This document shows, in pieces, positions 8,795 through 15,944 of a stretch of DNA of 64,000 nucleotides (positions are counted from its first letter, which is position 1; each line of letters opens with the position of its first letter). The notes under the pieces were generated by a model. That model saw only the letters and a program-made list of their open reading frames with translations. It made no database searches and was not told the origin of the DNA. The DNA lies in NCBI GenBank assembly GCA_001899285.1, contig MKWA01000003.1, forward strand, positions 536-64,535. The letters are read 5' to 3'. This DNA is from Rhizobiales bacterium 64-17 (GTDB lineage: Bacteria > Pseudomonadota > Alphaproteobacteria > Rhizobiales > Xanthobacteraceae). The position numbers and the translations under genes were made by a program.

Positions 8795-9601
8795 ATGTCC
8801 GCCGATATCGCTCCGCCCGTTCCCGCGCAGGAGGCCGCCGCTGAAGCCGGCGTCCGTGTCGTCAACGTCGCCAAGACATTCGGCAGTCCGCCGGCCGTGC
8901 GCGCGCTGGAGCACGTCAATTTCGAGATCGCGCGCGGCGAACTGGTCGCTCTGCTCGGTCCAAGCGGTTGCGGCAAGAGCACGCTGCTGCGCATCGTCGC
9001 CGGTCTGGTCCAGGCCGATCCCGGCGGAGCGATCGAGGTGCTCGGCCGTCAGCAGACTGAACCGTCGCCTGGCGTCAGCGTCGTGTTCCAGACGCACAAC
9101 ATGCTGCCGTGGCTGACGGTCGAGGCGAATATCCGCCTCGCGGCCGAAATCCAGAAGCTGGACCGCGCCGAGATCGACAGCCGGGTTGAATCGGTGTTGT
9201 CGGTGCTGCGGCTGGAGAATTTCCGCAAGAGCTATCCGCACCAACTCTCCGGCGGCATGCGTCAGCGCGCAGCGCTCGGCCAGGCGTTGATCCTGCGGCC
9301 GCAACTGCTGCTGCTGGACGAGCCGTTCGGTGCGCTCGATGCCTTGACCCGCGATCAGCTCAATGTGGAGTTATTGCGGATCTGGCAGGAAATCCGCAAG
9401 ACGGTGTTGCTGGTGACCCACAGCATCGCCGAGGCGGTGTTCCTGGCCGACCGGGTGCTGGTGATGTCGGACCGGCCGGGGCGGATCATCGAGGATATCC
9501 GCATCGACCTGCCACGGCCGCGCGACCCGCGCACAACCAAGGCGCTGCCGGAGTTCAGCCGTTATATCATCCAGCTCAACCGGATCATGGGTGTGGACTG
9601 A
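8795..9601 (+). CDS. ABC transporter ATP-binding protein (SsuB/TauB type)
   Basis: 268 residues. Walker A is GPSGCGKS (residues 55-62), the signature motif is LSGGMRQRAAL, Walker B is LLLLDEPFGALD, and the H-loop is in LLVTHSIAEAV. These match the nitrate/sulfonate/taurine importer ATPases. The ATG at 8795 is preceded by GAGGAG eight bases upstream. It energises the importer whose binding protein and permease are the two genes before it. Nothing is truncated or unusual. Confidence 0.93.
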   Translation: MSADIAPPVPAQEAAAEAGVRVVNVAKTFGSPPAVRALEHVNFEIARGELVALLGPSGCGKSTLLRIVAGLVQADPGGAIEVLGRQQTEPSPGVSVVFQTHNMLPWLTVEANIRLAAEIQKLDRAEIDSRVESVLSVLRLENFRKSYPHQLSGGMRQRAALGQALILRPQLLLLDEPFGALDALTRDQLNVELLRIWQEIRKTVLLVTHSIAEAVFLADRVLVMSDRPGRIIEDIRIDLPRPRDPRTTKALPEFSRYIIQLNRIMGVD

Positions 9602-9747
9602 CCGGACGGGGGATGCCGTGGGCGGGGTTCGGCCGGGCCCCCGTCCCATGTTGTATGATCGCTGGACGCAGAGATTCGGGCCGTCCGATTGCTGCCGAGG
9701 CGCAGATCGCCTAACGAGACGTTCGACCAAACGGTTCGGGACTGACG

Positions 9748-10422
9748 ATGGCGAATGCGACCCTGTCTGAAACGGTAGCGCAGGCGTTGGCGACGGAGAT
9801 CATCGACGGCAAGCTGGCCGCCGGCGACCGTCTTGACGAACAATCGCTGGCGCAGCGGTTCAAGGTCTCGCGCAGCCCGGTCCGGGATGCGCTGCGCCAC
9901 CTGGCAGCGACCCATCTGGTCGAATACGCACCGCGCCGCGGTTTCTCGGTCACCCGGATCGATCCGGCGCGGCTGCAGGACATGTACGATGCCCTCGCCG
10001 AACTTGAGGCTCTTTGCGCGCGGTTTTGCGCGCTGCGCGCGAGTGCCATGGAAAAAGTCGCGCTGGAGCGCATCCACGAGCGGGCGCGGGTTGCGGCCTC
10101 GAAGCTCGCGTCCGAGGACTATGCCGCGCTCAACGAGGATTTCCACTTCACCATCTATAGCGGCGCCCGCAACGAGACGCTGAAGACGGTGGTGCTCGAC
10201 GTGCGCCGGCAGCTCGGCCCGTTCCGCTCGCGGATTTTCTTCCAGCGTGCGCGGCTGGAAAGCTCGATGGAAGAGCATGAGCGTGTTTTGACGGCGATCC
10301 TCGCCAGCGACCCGGATGCGGCGGCCACGGCGATGCGGCAGCACACGGCGCAGACCGCCGCCAATGTCATTCAGCTCTCCAGCCGGCCTGTGGTTGCCAC
10401 CACCCGCAAATCAAACCGTTAG
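9748..10422 (+). CDS. GntR-family regulator, FCD subfamily (second copy)
   Basis: 224 residues, a paralog of the regulator at 4049-4696. The N-terminal winged helix (LSETVAQALATEIIDGKL, FKVSRSPVRDALRHLAA) and the FCD helices with conserved His and Asp (NEDFHFTIY, EEHERVL, MRQHTAQ) are both present. It has the same strand as the importer and starts 146 bp after it. A single weak TTGTATG box lies in that gap (about 9651). Two related regulators flanking the importer suggest either division of labour or dual control by different intermediates. Which one binds the paired boxes cannot be decided here. Confidence 0.9.
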   Translation: MANATLSETVAQALATEIIDGKLAAGDRLDEQSLAQRFKVSRSPVRDALRHLAATHLVEYAPRRGFSVTRIDPARLQDMYDALAELEALCARFCALRASAMEKVALERIHERARVAASKLASEDYAALNEDFHFTIYSGARNETLKTVVLDVRRQLGPFRSRIFFQRARLESSMEEHERVLTAILASDPDAAATAMRQHTAQTAANVIQLSSRPVVATTRKSNR

Positions 10423-10534
10423 CAGGGCTGTTTTCGCGGCTCTGCGACGTCCGGCCAGCCGGGAACCGGGGCCGTTTTCCGCACAATTTTTATGGTTCTG
10501 CCCGCGGTCAGGGGTTGCGTCGACGCCCTCAAAA

Positions 10535-10564
10535 TTGTATGCAAATTTCAGAAATAGGATACAA
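10535..10564. promoter_or_regulatory. Paired GntR/FCD operator, site 3
   Basis: TTGTATGCAA (10535-10544) and TAGGATACAA (10555-10564) with ATGC/ATAC cores exactly 20 bp apart. The pair ends 22 bp before the ATG of the small VOC gene, close to its ribosome site (AAAGGAAAA). The second box matches the second box of site 2 in its GGATACA core. Confidence 0.65.
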
Positions 10565-10586
10565 AGCCAGCTAAAGGAAAAATCCC

Positions 10587-10982
10587 ATGGCAAAGCTCCG
10601 TCACGTCGCGATGTCCGTTCCGGATCCGAAGAAGGCCGCGGAATTCTACTCGAAGGTGTTCGATATGGAGATTGTCGGCGAGACGGATTCGCCGCTCGCC
10701 TCCGGCATCTATCTCTCGGATGGCACGATCTCGCTCGCGCTGCTCAACTACAAGGCCGACGAATGGGCCGGCATGAAGAAGGACCACTACTGCATCAACC
10801 ATGTCGGTTTCTGGGTCGACGATCTCGACGAGCAGGGCCAGAAGGTGATGGACAACGGCGGCACCTTCTTCAAGGAACTGCCGACCGAGAAGGACTCGCT
10901 CTACTACGAGAAAAAGTATCGCGATCCGAACGGCATCATCTTCGACATTTCCCATAACGGCTGGATGGGCACCAAGAAGTAA
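10587..10982 (+). CDS. Small VOC-superfamily (glyoxalase-like) protein
   Basis: 131 residues, one glyoxalase/VOC module pair of the size of lactoylglutathione lyase-like proteins. Candidate metal ligands are His6 (LRHVAMSV), His in INHVGFWVDD, and acidic residues near YRDPNGIIFD; an Asp stands where many relatives have Glu. Such proteins act as dimers in isomerase, epimerase or ring-cleavage reactions. It begins right after paired operator site 3 and is followed by a terminator and then the DapA-family gene, so it belongs to the same regulon. The precise reaction is unknown. Confidence 0.8.
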   Translation: MAKLRHVAMSVPDPKKAAEFYSKVFDMEIVGETDSPLASGIYLSDGTISLALLNYKADEWAGMKKDHYCINHVGFWVDDLDEQGQKVMDNGGTFFKELPTEKDSLYYEKKYRDPNGIIFDISHNGWMGTKK

Positions 10983-10987
10983 TTCTC

Positions 10988-11028
10988 AACGCCGGTTGCT
11001 CGATTGCGAGCGGCCGGCGTTCGTTTTT
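10988..11028 (+). terminator. Rho-independent terminator
   Basis: AACGCCGG / CCGGCGTT arms with an inner GCTCG / CGAGC stem and an ATTG loop, followed by TTTTT. It directly follows the small VOC gene. The downstream DapA-family gene starts 27 bp later, so termination may be partial. Confidence 0.75.
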
Positions 11029-11054
11029 CGCACAAGCGCAGGATGCAAGAGACA

Positions 11055-11957
11055 ATGAGCAACAAGTTTCGTGGCGTTGTTCCCGCAATGGCGACGCCGT
11101 TCTCGGCGACGGATGAATCGTTCGACGAGGCGCGGTTCGCGGCGCTGATCGACTGGTATATCGAGAGCGGCGTGCACGGCATTTCCGTCGCCGGCAGCCA
11201 GGGAGAGTTCTTCGCGCTCGAGGAAAAGGAGCACCTGCGGCTGCTCGAACTCGCGGTGAAGTGCATCAAGGGCCGCGTTCCGCTGCTGGCCGGCACGGGT
11301 CGTATCACCACGCGTGAGACGATCCGCGTGACCAAGGCGGCCGAGGCGATGGGCGTCGATCTGTCGATGATCATCACGCCGTTCTTCGTGCAGCCGAACC
11401 AGAACGAATTGGTCGAGCATGTCGTCGCCGTGGCTAAGCAGACCAAGCTGCCGGTGATGATCTACAACAATCCGCCGCGCACCGGAGTCAACGTGCTGCC
11501 GCCGACGCTTAAGCGTTGCATGGAACAGGCGGACAACGTCGTCGGTATCAAGGATTCCAGCGGCGACGTCACCCAGTCTGTGGAGTACAAGCTGATCACC
11601 GGTCGCAAGGGCATCCTGTTCTCGGGCCGCGACACCATCGCGCTGTCGCTGTTCATGCACGGCGCCGACGGCACCATCTCGCCGGCGGCCAACGTGTTCC
11701 CGAAGCTCGTCATCAAGATGTACGACGCCTTCACCAAGGGCGATTACAAGACGGCGACAGCGATCTCCGATGTGCTGGCGCCGTTGCGTGAAGCCTGGGC
11801 CTGGGGTTCGTTCCCGGTGGTGATCAAGGAAGCGATGGCGCTGGTCGGCCAGTCGGCCGGTCCCGCCCGCCGTCCGATCGCGCCGCTGTCGGCTGAACGC
11901 CGCGCCGATCTGAAAAAGGTCATCGCTGGCATCCAGGACGCGGCAACGAAGTTCTGA
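11055..11957 (+). CDS. Dihydrodipicolinate synthase/N-acetylneuraminate lyase family aldolase
   Basis: 300 residues, a class I TIM-barrel lyase. The Schiff-base lysine is K166 (NVVGIKDSSGD) and the assisting tyrosine is Y137 (VMIYNNPPRTG). The substrate carboxylate-binding GxxGE element is GSQGE at residues 47-51, where DapA has GTTGE. The family condenses or cleaves pyruvate with aldehydes; pathway members include hydratase-aldolases of aromatic degradation. An ATG at 11043 is in frame, but 11055 is preferred by alignment with family starts. With the VOC and FAH genes it could release pyruvate from a cleavage product. True lysine-biosynthetic DapA is unlikely because of the context. Confidence 0.82.
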   Translation: MSNKFRGVVPAMATPFSATDESFDEARFAALIDWYIESGVHGISVAGSQGEFFALEEKEHLRLLELAVKCIKGRVPLLAGTGRITTRETIRVTKAAEAMGVDLSMIITPFFVQPNQNELVEHVVAVAKQTKLPVMIYNNPPRTGVNVLPPTLKRCMEQADNVVGIKDSSGDVTQSVEYKLITGRKGILFSGRDTIALSLFMHGADGTISPAANVFPKLVIKMYDAFTKGDYKTATAISDVLAPLREAWAWGSFPVVIKEAMALVGQSAGPARRPIAPLSAERRADLKKVIAGIQDAATKF

Positions 11958-12140
11958 CGCAGCCGGTCTGATCTGGTAGCGGCGCGTGTGCGGTTCTTGC
12001 CGTCACGCACCGCTGCTGATTCATGAGTGCCTTCGGGACAGCAATGGTGATTGGCGGAACATTCCGTATCGTCGCTGCGTTGACGCTGCATTTAACGGCA
12101 GTCTCGTGTGGTGCGCGGTCTGCCAGCGATAGGGTGGATC

Positions 12141-12389
12141 ATGGCACGGAAATATTCCCGCAGCGCGTCGAAGGATGTCGAGCGCGAGGTACGCGCCTAC
12201 AAGAAGGGTACCTTGCGCAGCGGCAAGGGCGGTAAAGGCGGCAAGGTCAAGAGCCGCAAGCAAGCCATCGCGATCGGGCTGTCGGAAGCCCGCAAGAAGG
12301 GCAAAAAAGTCCCGAAGAAGGCCAGGACGAGCAAACGCAAGACGAAGCGCAAGACGAAACGGAAGACCAAACGCAAGTCGCGCTCGTAG
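12141..12389 (+). CDS. Lysine-rich DUF6496-like small protein
   Basis: 82 residues, very basic. The N-terminal part (YSRSASKDVEREVRAYKKGT, then GGKVKSRKQAIAIGLSEARK) matches my memory of the DUF6496 family of proteobacterial small basic proteins. The C-terminal tail is four KRKT-type units ending KRKSRS, reminiscent of histone-H1-like nucleoid proteins. The ATG at 12141 is chosen from the family start (MARKYS); GGGTGGATC lies upstream. A strong terminator follows directly. DNA or RNA binding is likely from charge but not shown. Confidence 0.75.
   Translation: MARKYSRSASKDVEREVRAYKKGTLRSGKGGKGGKVKSRKQAIAIGLSEARKKGKKVPKKARTSKRKTKRKTKRKTKRKSRS
12330..12385 (+). repeat. 12-bp tandem repeat encoding KRKT units
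   Basis: Four consecutive 12-base units of the form AAACGCAAGACG, varying at third positions, encode the basic tail of the DUF6496-like protein. Unit number could change by slippage, altering tail length. Confidence 0.7.
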
Positions 12390-12400
12390 CGCGGTGCAGG

Positions 12401-12430
12401 AAAGAGGACGGCGACGCCGTCCTCTTTTTT
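12401..12430 (+). terminator. Rho-independent terminator
   Basis: AAAGAGGACGGC / GCCGTCCTCTTT stem with a GAC loop and a run of six T, 11 bp after the DUF6496-like stop codon. Confidence 0.92.
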
Positions 12431-12466
12431 GTCTCGAGCGCAGGAGAAGCTGGCTCCGTTCAACAG

Positions 12467-12494
12467 AAAAGCCCCGCCTGTCGGCGGGGCTTTT
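12467..12494. terminator. Bidirectional terminator hairpin
   Basis: AAAAGCCCCGCC / GGCGGGGCTTTT with a TGTC loop. It lies 22 bp beyond the stop of the microprotein on the minus strand and would end that transcript; the symmetric A/T flanks allow use in both directions. Confidence 0.88.
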
Positions 12495-12516
12495 GCACTC
12501 ACGGGTTTCGGTGTCT

Positions 12517-12591
12517 TCAGAGGCCGCCCAGCAGCATCAGAACGATGATGAGCGAGAGCGGAACGCCAAGAAGCCAAAGCAGAATTGGCAT
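12517..12591 (-). CDS. 24-residue membrane microprotein
   Basis: A single hydrophobic helix, MPILLWLLGVPLSL then IIVLMLLGGL, with a stop directly after. A strong ribosome site (ACAGGAGATC) lies just upstream of the ATG. The start codon lies 16 bp past the stop of the polytopic membrane-protein gene, on the same strand, and a terminator follows, so it is very likely the last gene of a two-gene operon. It lies at the 3' end of a longer frame (to 13137), whose upstream part is antisense-like noise within the neighbouring gene. A Pro-Val-Pro-like kink in short WLLGVP proteins is familiar from alphaproteobacterial genomes, but I know of no function. Confidence 0.7.
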   Translation of the reverse strand: MPILLWLLGVPLSLIIVLMLLGGL

Positions 12592-12607
12592 GATTTGATC
12601 TCCTGTG

Positions 12608-13441
12608 TCACGGGACGGTGCGGGTGGTGGTGATCCACCAGGTCGACGAGCGCAGCGAACCGCCCACGGTGGCGCCGAGTGCGGCAGAGAGGGCGCCGGC
12701 CAGCAACGAGGCGGCGAGCCAGAACGCCATCTTGGCGGCGTTACGGCGGGCGGTATCCGCAGTCTGTTTCGCCGACTGGACTGTCTGATCGACGGTGCGC
12801 TCCGCGTCGGCCTGTGACTGACCGGTGCGGGCCGCGACGATGCTGGCGAGATAAGCGCGATCATCGGCGGCGAGCTGTCCCTTGTTCGCGACCGCCGATG
12901 CGACGATCCGGGACACGCTGGCCGACAGATTGGGATCGTTCGCGGCGGCGGCATTGCTGGCCGGATTCGATCGCAGCAGGCGATCGACCGTGGCGTTACC
13001 GCTACCCGCCATCGTCGTTGCCGCTCCGGCGCTACCGGCCGCGGCGCCCGTTGCGAGGCCCGATGCGATATGGGTGGTCGCTGCGCCCAGCACCGCGACG
13101 CTGAACACGGTGGCGACGGCCCAGGTGACAACGCCATGCGCGGTGTCGCGGAAATAGCGTTCGTCCTCGTGGACGTCGATCCAGCCCGCGCGCAGGCGGC
13201 CGGTGAGATAGCCCCCGACGGTTGATGCGATCATCGCCGCCGCAATCAGAAACAGCCCCGCCGACCACGCCGTGGTGGTCGCGGATATGCCTTCACCAGC
13301 CCACGGCGAGACGGCCGAGAGGCCGGCCCCCACGCCGAATGCAAACAGAAACAGGGTGATCGCCACACTTACGACCGCGCCTGCGAGGATCGCGCCCCAG
13401 CTCGTTGCCGAAGGGGCATCGACAGATGAAACGACCGGCAT
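12608..13441 (-). CDS. Polytopic inner-membrane protein of unknown function
   Basis: 277 residues with about four membrane segments: near residues 15-45 (SWGAILAGAVVSVAITLFLF), 58-80, 100-130 and 245-265. A long Ala/Ser/Asp-rich loop of about 100 residues (NATVDRLLRSNPASNA to DAERTVDQTV) lies between segments 3 and 4, probably outside the cytoplasm. The ATG at 13441 is chosen because GGAGATAA lies just upstream and a hydrophilic N-terminus begins there. The pair of Gly-rich segments resembles TIGR04086/YrzE-type membrane proteins only loosely. The microprotein gene follows on the same transcript. Confidence 0.65.
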   Translation of the reverse strand: MPVVSSVDAPSATSWGAILAGAVVSVAITLFLFAFGVGAGLSAVSPWAGEGISATTTAWSAGLFLIAAAMIASTVGGYLTGRLRAGWIDVHEDERYFRDTAHGVVTWAVATVFSVAVLGAATTHIASGLATGAAAGSAGAATTMAGSGNATVDRLLRSNPASNAAAANDPNLSASVSRIVASAVANKGQLAADDRAYLASIVAARTGQSQADAERTVDQTVQSAKQTADTARRNAAKMAFWLAASLLAGALSAALGATVGGSLRSSTWWITTTRTVP

Positions 13442-13533
13442 ATGATTTATCTCCAAACATCGTTGCCTTCCTAGAAAAGCCAGGATTCGGCCAATGGTTC
13501 CGGCATCGCGCGGTGACCGGCAGGTTTGATGCA

Positions 13534-13567
13534 AATAAAAAAGGGCGCAGCTTGCGCTGCGCCCTTT
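13534..13567 (-). terminator. Rho-independent terminator of the TctC gene
   Basis: On the minus strand AAAGGGCGCAG / CTGCGCCCTTT with a six-base loop is followed by a T-rich tract. It lies 62 bp beyond the stop of the TctC-type gene. Confidence 0.85.
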
Positions 13568-13628
13568 GGTCTGTCTGGAACAAAAGCGCGGAAAGTTGCC
13601 GCGCTTCCGGAATGCGATCTCTGCGCGG

Positions 13629-14588
13629 TTATTTCGCCGGGCCGCCGAGCACCTTCGTATAGAGCGCCGTATCGGACTTCACGAGCGCGTCGAACGCGTC
13701 AGGTGTCGAAGAGGCGACCACGGTTCCCTGCTTGGCGAGGCGATCGCGCACATCCGGCTCGGCGAGCACCTTGGCGATGTCCTGGCTGACCTTGTCGCGA
13801 ATGGCTTTCGGCGTCCCGGCCGGCGCCAGCAGGCCGAACCAGGCGTCGTATTCGAATTCAGGCATGCCGGCTTCGGCGAATGTCGGGACTTTCGGCAGAC
13901 TCCCGACGCGCGTTTTGCCGGTGACGGCGAGCGCGGTGACCTTGCCAGACAGGATGAGCTCGTCGCTGACCGAGGCGGGCGAGAAGAAGAAGTCGGTGTC
14001 GCCGCGCATGATGCTGGTCTGTGCCGGCGGCGTGCCTTTGTAGGGAACGTGGAGGATGTCGAGGTTCTTCGTCTTCTTGAAGAGTTCGCCGGCGATATAG
14101 GCGGTGCTGTTGAGACCGGCCGAGGCGTAGCTCAGTTTGCCGGGATTGTCCTGCGCGCGCTTGACGATCGCGGCGACCGAATTGTTCTCGGCCTTAGGTG
14201 GCGCGATCATGATCATTGGCATCGACGCCAGCTTGGTCACGCCAACAAAATCGGCAACCGGATCGAACGACAGGTTCGGCGTGATCGTTTTGATGACCGT
14301 ATGGCCGTTCGAGACGAGCAGGAAGGTGTAACCGTCGGGCGCGGCTTTCGCCGTTGCCGCGGTGCCGGCGATGCCTGGCTGGTTTTCGACGATGATGGAC
14401 TGGTGCCATACCGGCGCGAGCTTGTCGCTCAGGATGCGCGCGAGCATGTCGGTGAGGCTGCCGGCCGCGAACGGCACGACGATCTTCACGGTCTGGTTCG
14501 GAAAGGTATTGCCCTGGGCTGCGGCCGCCTGCACGCTGAGTGCCAATATTGCGGCCGTGACGGCAAGCCGGATCTGGGTCTTGATCAT
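13629..14588 (-). CDS. TctC/Bug-family periplasmic binding protein
   Basis: 319 residues with a signal peptide (AVTAAILALSVQAAAAQ) and the Bug-family pattern: FPNQTVKIVVPFAAGSLTDM, the NQPGIAGTAATAKAAPDGYT segment that closes over a carboxylate, and LHVPYKGTPPAQT. The family normally feeds TctA/TctB permeases with tricarboxylates or other organic acids, but no permease genes are here, as is usual for Bug proteins. A LacI-type operator (14660-14669) lies about 70 bp upstream, tying it to the catabolic island to the right. The ligand is unknown. Confidence 0.9.
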   Translation of the reverse strand: MIKTQIRLAVTAAILALSVQAAAAQGNTFPNQTVKIVVPFAAGSLTDMLARILSDKLAPVWHQSIIVENQPGIAGTAATAKAAPDGYTFLLVSNGHTVIKTITPNLSFDPVADFVGVTKLASMPMIMIAPPKAENNSVAAIVKRAQDNPGKLSYASAGLNSTAYIAGELFKKTKNLDILHVPYKGTPPAQTSIMRGDTDFFFSPASVSDELILSGKVTALAVTGKTRVGSLPKVPTFAEAGMPEFEYDAWFGLLAPAGTPKAIRDKVSQDIAKVLAEPDVRDRLAKQGTVVASSTPDAFDALVKSDTALYTKVLGGPAK

Positions 14589-14659
14589 GTTTCCCCACCT
14601 TTGATGCTGTCGCTTGTTAAGCGGTTATTTGCACCGCGGCTCTCCGCAGCGTTTATTTG

Positions 14660-14669
14660 CAATCGTTTG
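14660..14669. promoter_or_regulatory. LacI-family operator, upstream of tctC-type gene
   Basis: CAATCGTTTG, one mismatch from CAAACGTTTG found twice near the divergent side of the regulator gene, extended outwards as TTGCAATCGTTTGCA. The centre is the CG dinucleotide typical of LacI operators. Confidence 0.7.
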
Positions 14670-14723
14670 CATTTGCCGGGGCCGCTGTCAATTCGGTAGC
14701 GGTCGGGTGCGTCAACAGGTGCC

Positions 14724-15764
14724 TCAGTGGGAAGGGGTGCGCGGCGGCGTGGTCGACTGGCGGAGCACGAATTCAGGACGCAGCAGGATATCCGCGCCGG
14801 CGTGATGCCCGCCCATGCGGGCGAGCAGGATGCGCGCGGCTTCAAGGCCCATTTCGCGCTGATCGACTCGCACCGAGGTCAGCGGCGGGCGGACCAGATC
14901 CACGAACGGCGAGTCATTGTAGCCGGTGATCGAAATGTCCTCCGGGCAGGACAATTTCTTCTCCGCCAGTGCGTCGTAGCAGCCAAGCGCGATCAGATCA
15001 TTGGCCGCGACAATGGCGGTGGTCTGGGGATTTTTCGCAAGCGCTTCGATGCAGGCGATCTTGCCGGCCTCGCGGGTGAACGATGTGGCTTCGACGATCG
15101 AATGCCGGTTGAGCGGGACCGACAATTCGCTGCATGCGAGCTTGAACGCACGCTGACGCACCGCGCCGGTGGACAGGAAGTTGGGGCCGGCGACATGAAT
15201 GATGCGCTTGTGGCCGAGGTCGACCAGGTGGCGCACGGCGAGACCAATGCCGCGCATGTCGTCATTGACGACCGCGGGGGCCCGGCCGGATTCGTCGGTA
15301 CGGTTCATCAGCACGATCGGCGCGCGGTTCTCGAACCATTCGTCGGGGATCGGGTCGTTCAGCGTCGTTGATGCCAAAATAAGGCCATCGACCTGCCGTT
15401 CCATCATCCCGGTCAGGACCCGGCGGTGCCGCTCCGGATCGTTGGCGGAGTTGCCGACGATCGTCATGTAGCCTTCCTTGAGCAAGGCGTGCTCGATCCC
15501 TTCAAGGATCGGTGGGAACAGCAGGCTGGCGATGTCGGGCACCACCACGCCGACCACGCGGGACCGCTTGGTGCGCAGACTGGAGGCCAGCGAATTGGTG
15601 CGATAGCCGAGTTCGCGCGCGGTCTGCAGAATCCGGGCGGCGATCTGGGGTTTGACCAGATCGCGGGTCGCGGGATTGAGCGCCCTGGAAACGGTCGAAT
15701 AGTGGACGCCCGCCGCGGTGGCGACGTCCTTCATCGTAACGGGCGGTTTGCTGGCGATGGTCAT
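14724..15764 (-). CDS. LacI-family transcriptional regulator
   Basis: 346 residues. The helix-turn-helix is VTMKDVATAAGVHYSTVSRA (residues 9-28), followed by the hinge helix (GYRTNSLASSLRT) and a periplasmic-binding-protein-like effector domain (VVGVVVPDIASLLFPPILEG). The ATG at 15764 gives the usual short N-terminal lead. It is encoded between the TctC gene and the divergent CMD-M24-dehydrogenase genes. Matching operators lie at 14660, 15824 and 15902, so it should repress both flanks and itself. The sugar-type effector pocket may bind a catabolic intermediate; the identity is unknown. Confidence 0.92.
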   Translation of the reverse strand: MTIASKPPVTMKDVATAAGVHYSTVSRALNPATRDLVKPQIAARILQTARELGYRTNSLASSLRTKRSRVVGVVVPDIASLLFPPILEGIEHALLKEGYMTIVGNSANDPERHRRVLTGMMERQVDGLILASTTLNDPIPDEWFENRAPIVLMNRTDESGRAPAVVNDDMRGIGLAVRHLVDLGHKRIIHVAGPNFLSTGAVRQRAFKLACSELSVPLNRHSIVEATSFTREAGKIACIEALAKNPQTTAIVAANDLIALGCYDALAEKKLSCPEDISITGYNDSPFVDLVRPPLTSVRVDQREMGLEAARILLARMGGHHAGADILLRPEFVLRQSTTPPRTPSH

Positions 15765-15823
15765 GGATTTCGGACGGTTCTGGTGGCGTTTGTAGAGAAG
15801 ACCGATGAGAAGGCCAAACTAAA

Positions 15824-15833
15824 CAAACGTTTG
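15824..15833. promoter_or_regulatory. LacI-family operator (autoregulatory position)
   Basis: Perfect palindrome CAAACGTTTG, flanked as AACAAACGTTTGCAG, 60 bp upstream of the LacI start codon. It is 78 bp from the identical site at 15902, a distance that would permit looping. Confidence 0.85.
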
Positions 15834-15865
15834 CAGAAAAATGTCTATATAGCGTGAGAGTCGCC

Positions 15866-15895
15866 TTGACATGCTCAATTCAGAAAGGCTATCTG
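15866..15895 (+). promoter_or_regulatory. Candidate sigma-70 promoter for the CMD gene
   Basis: TTGACA (15866-15871) followed, 17-18 bases later, by a weaker CTATCT/TATCTG -10. The LacI operator at 15902 lies just downstream, where a bound repressor would block initiation. Confidence 0.5.
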
Positions 15896-15901
15896 AAAAT
15901 A

Positions 15902-15911
15902 CAAACGTTTG
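15902..15911. promoter_or_regulatory. LacI-family operator upstream of the CMD gene
   Basis: Perfect palindrome CAAACGTTTG (extended TACAAACGTTTGCAA), 34 bp before the ATG at 15945 and just after the candidate -10 element. Confidence 0.88.
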
Positions 15912-15944
15912 CAAAAATAACTAACATCGAGGAGGAGAGACACC

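Noticed and set aside
9645-9665. A TTGTATG box before the second GntR gene
   Set aside because: Only one box, no partner at 20 bp; too weak to call as an operator.
12592-13137. The N-terminal extension of the microprotein frame (206 residues in total)
   Set aside because: The upstream part is out of frame within the membrane-protein gene and looks like noise (Arg/Pro/Ser-rich). Only the last 24 residues have their own ribosome site.
13566-14699. A 377-residue plus-strand frame opposite the TctC gene
   Set aside because: Antisense to a gene with a signal peptide and family motifs; no ribosome site or domain.
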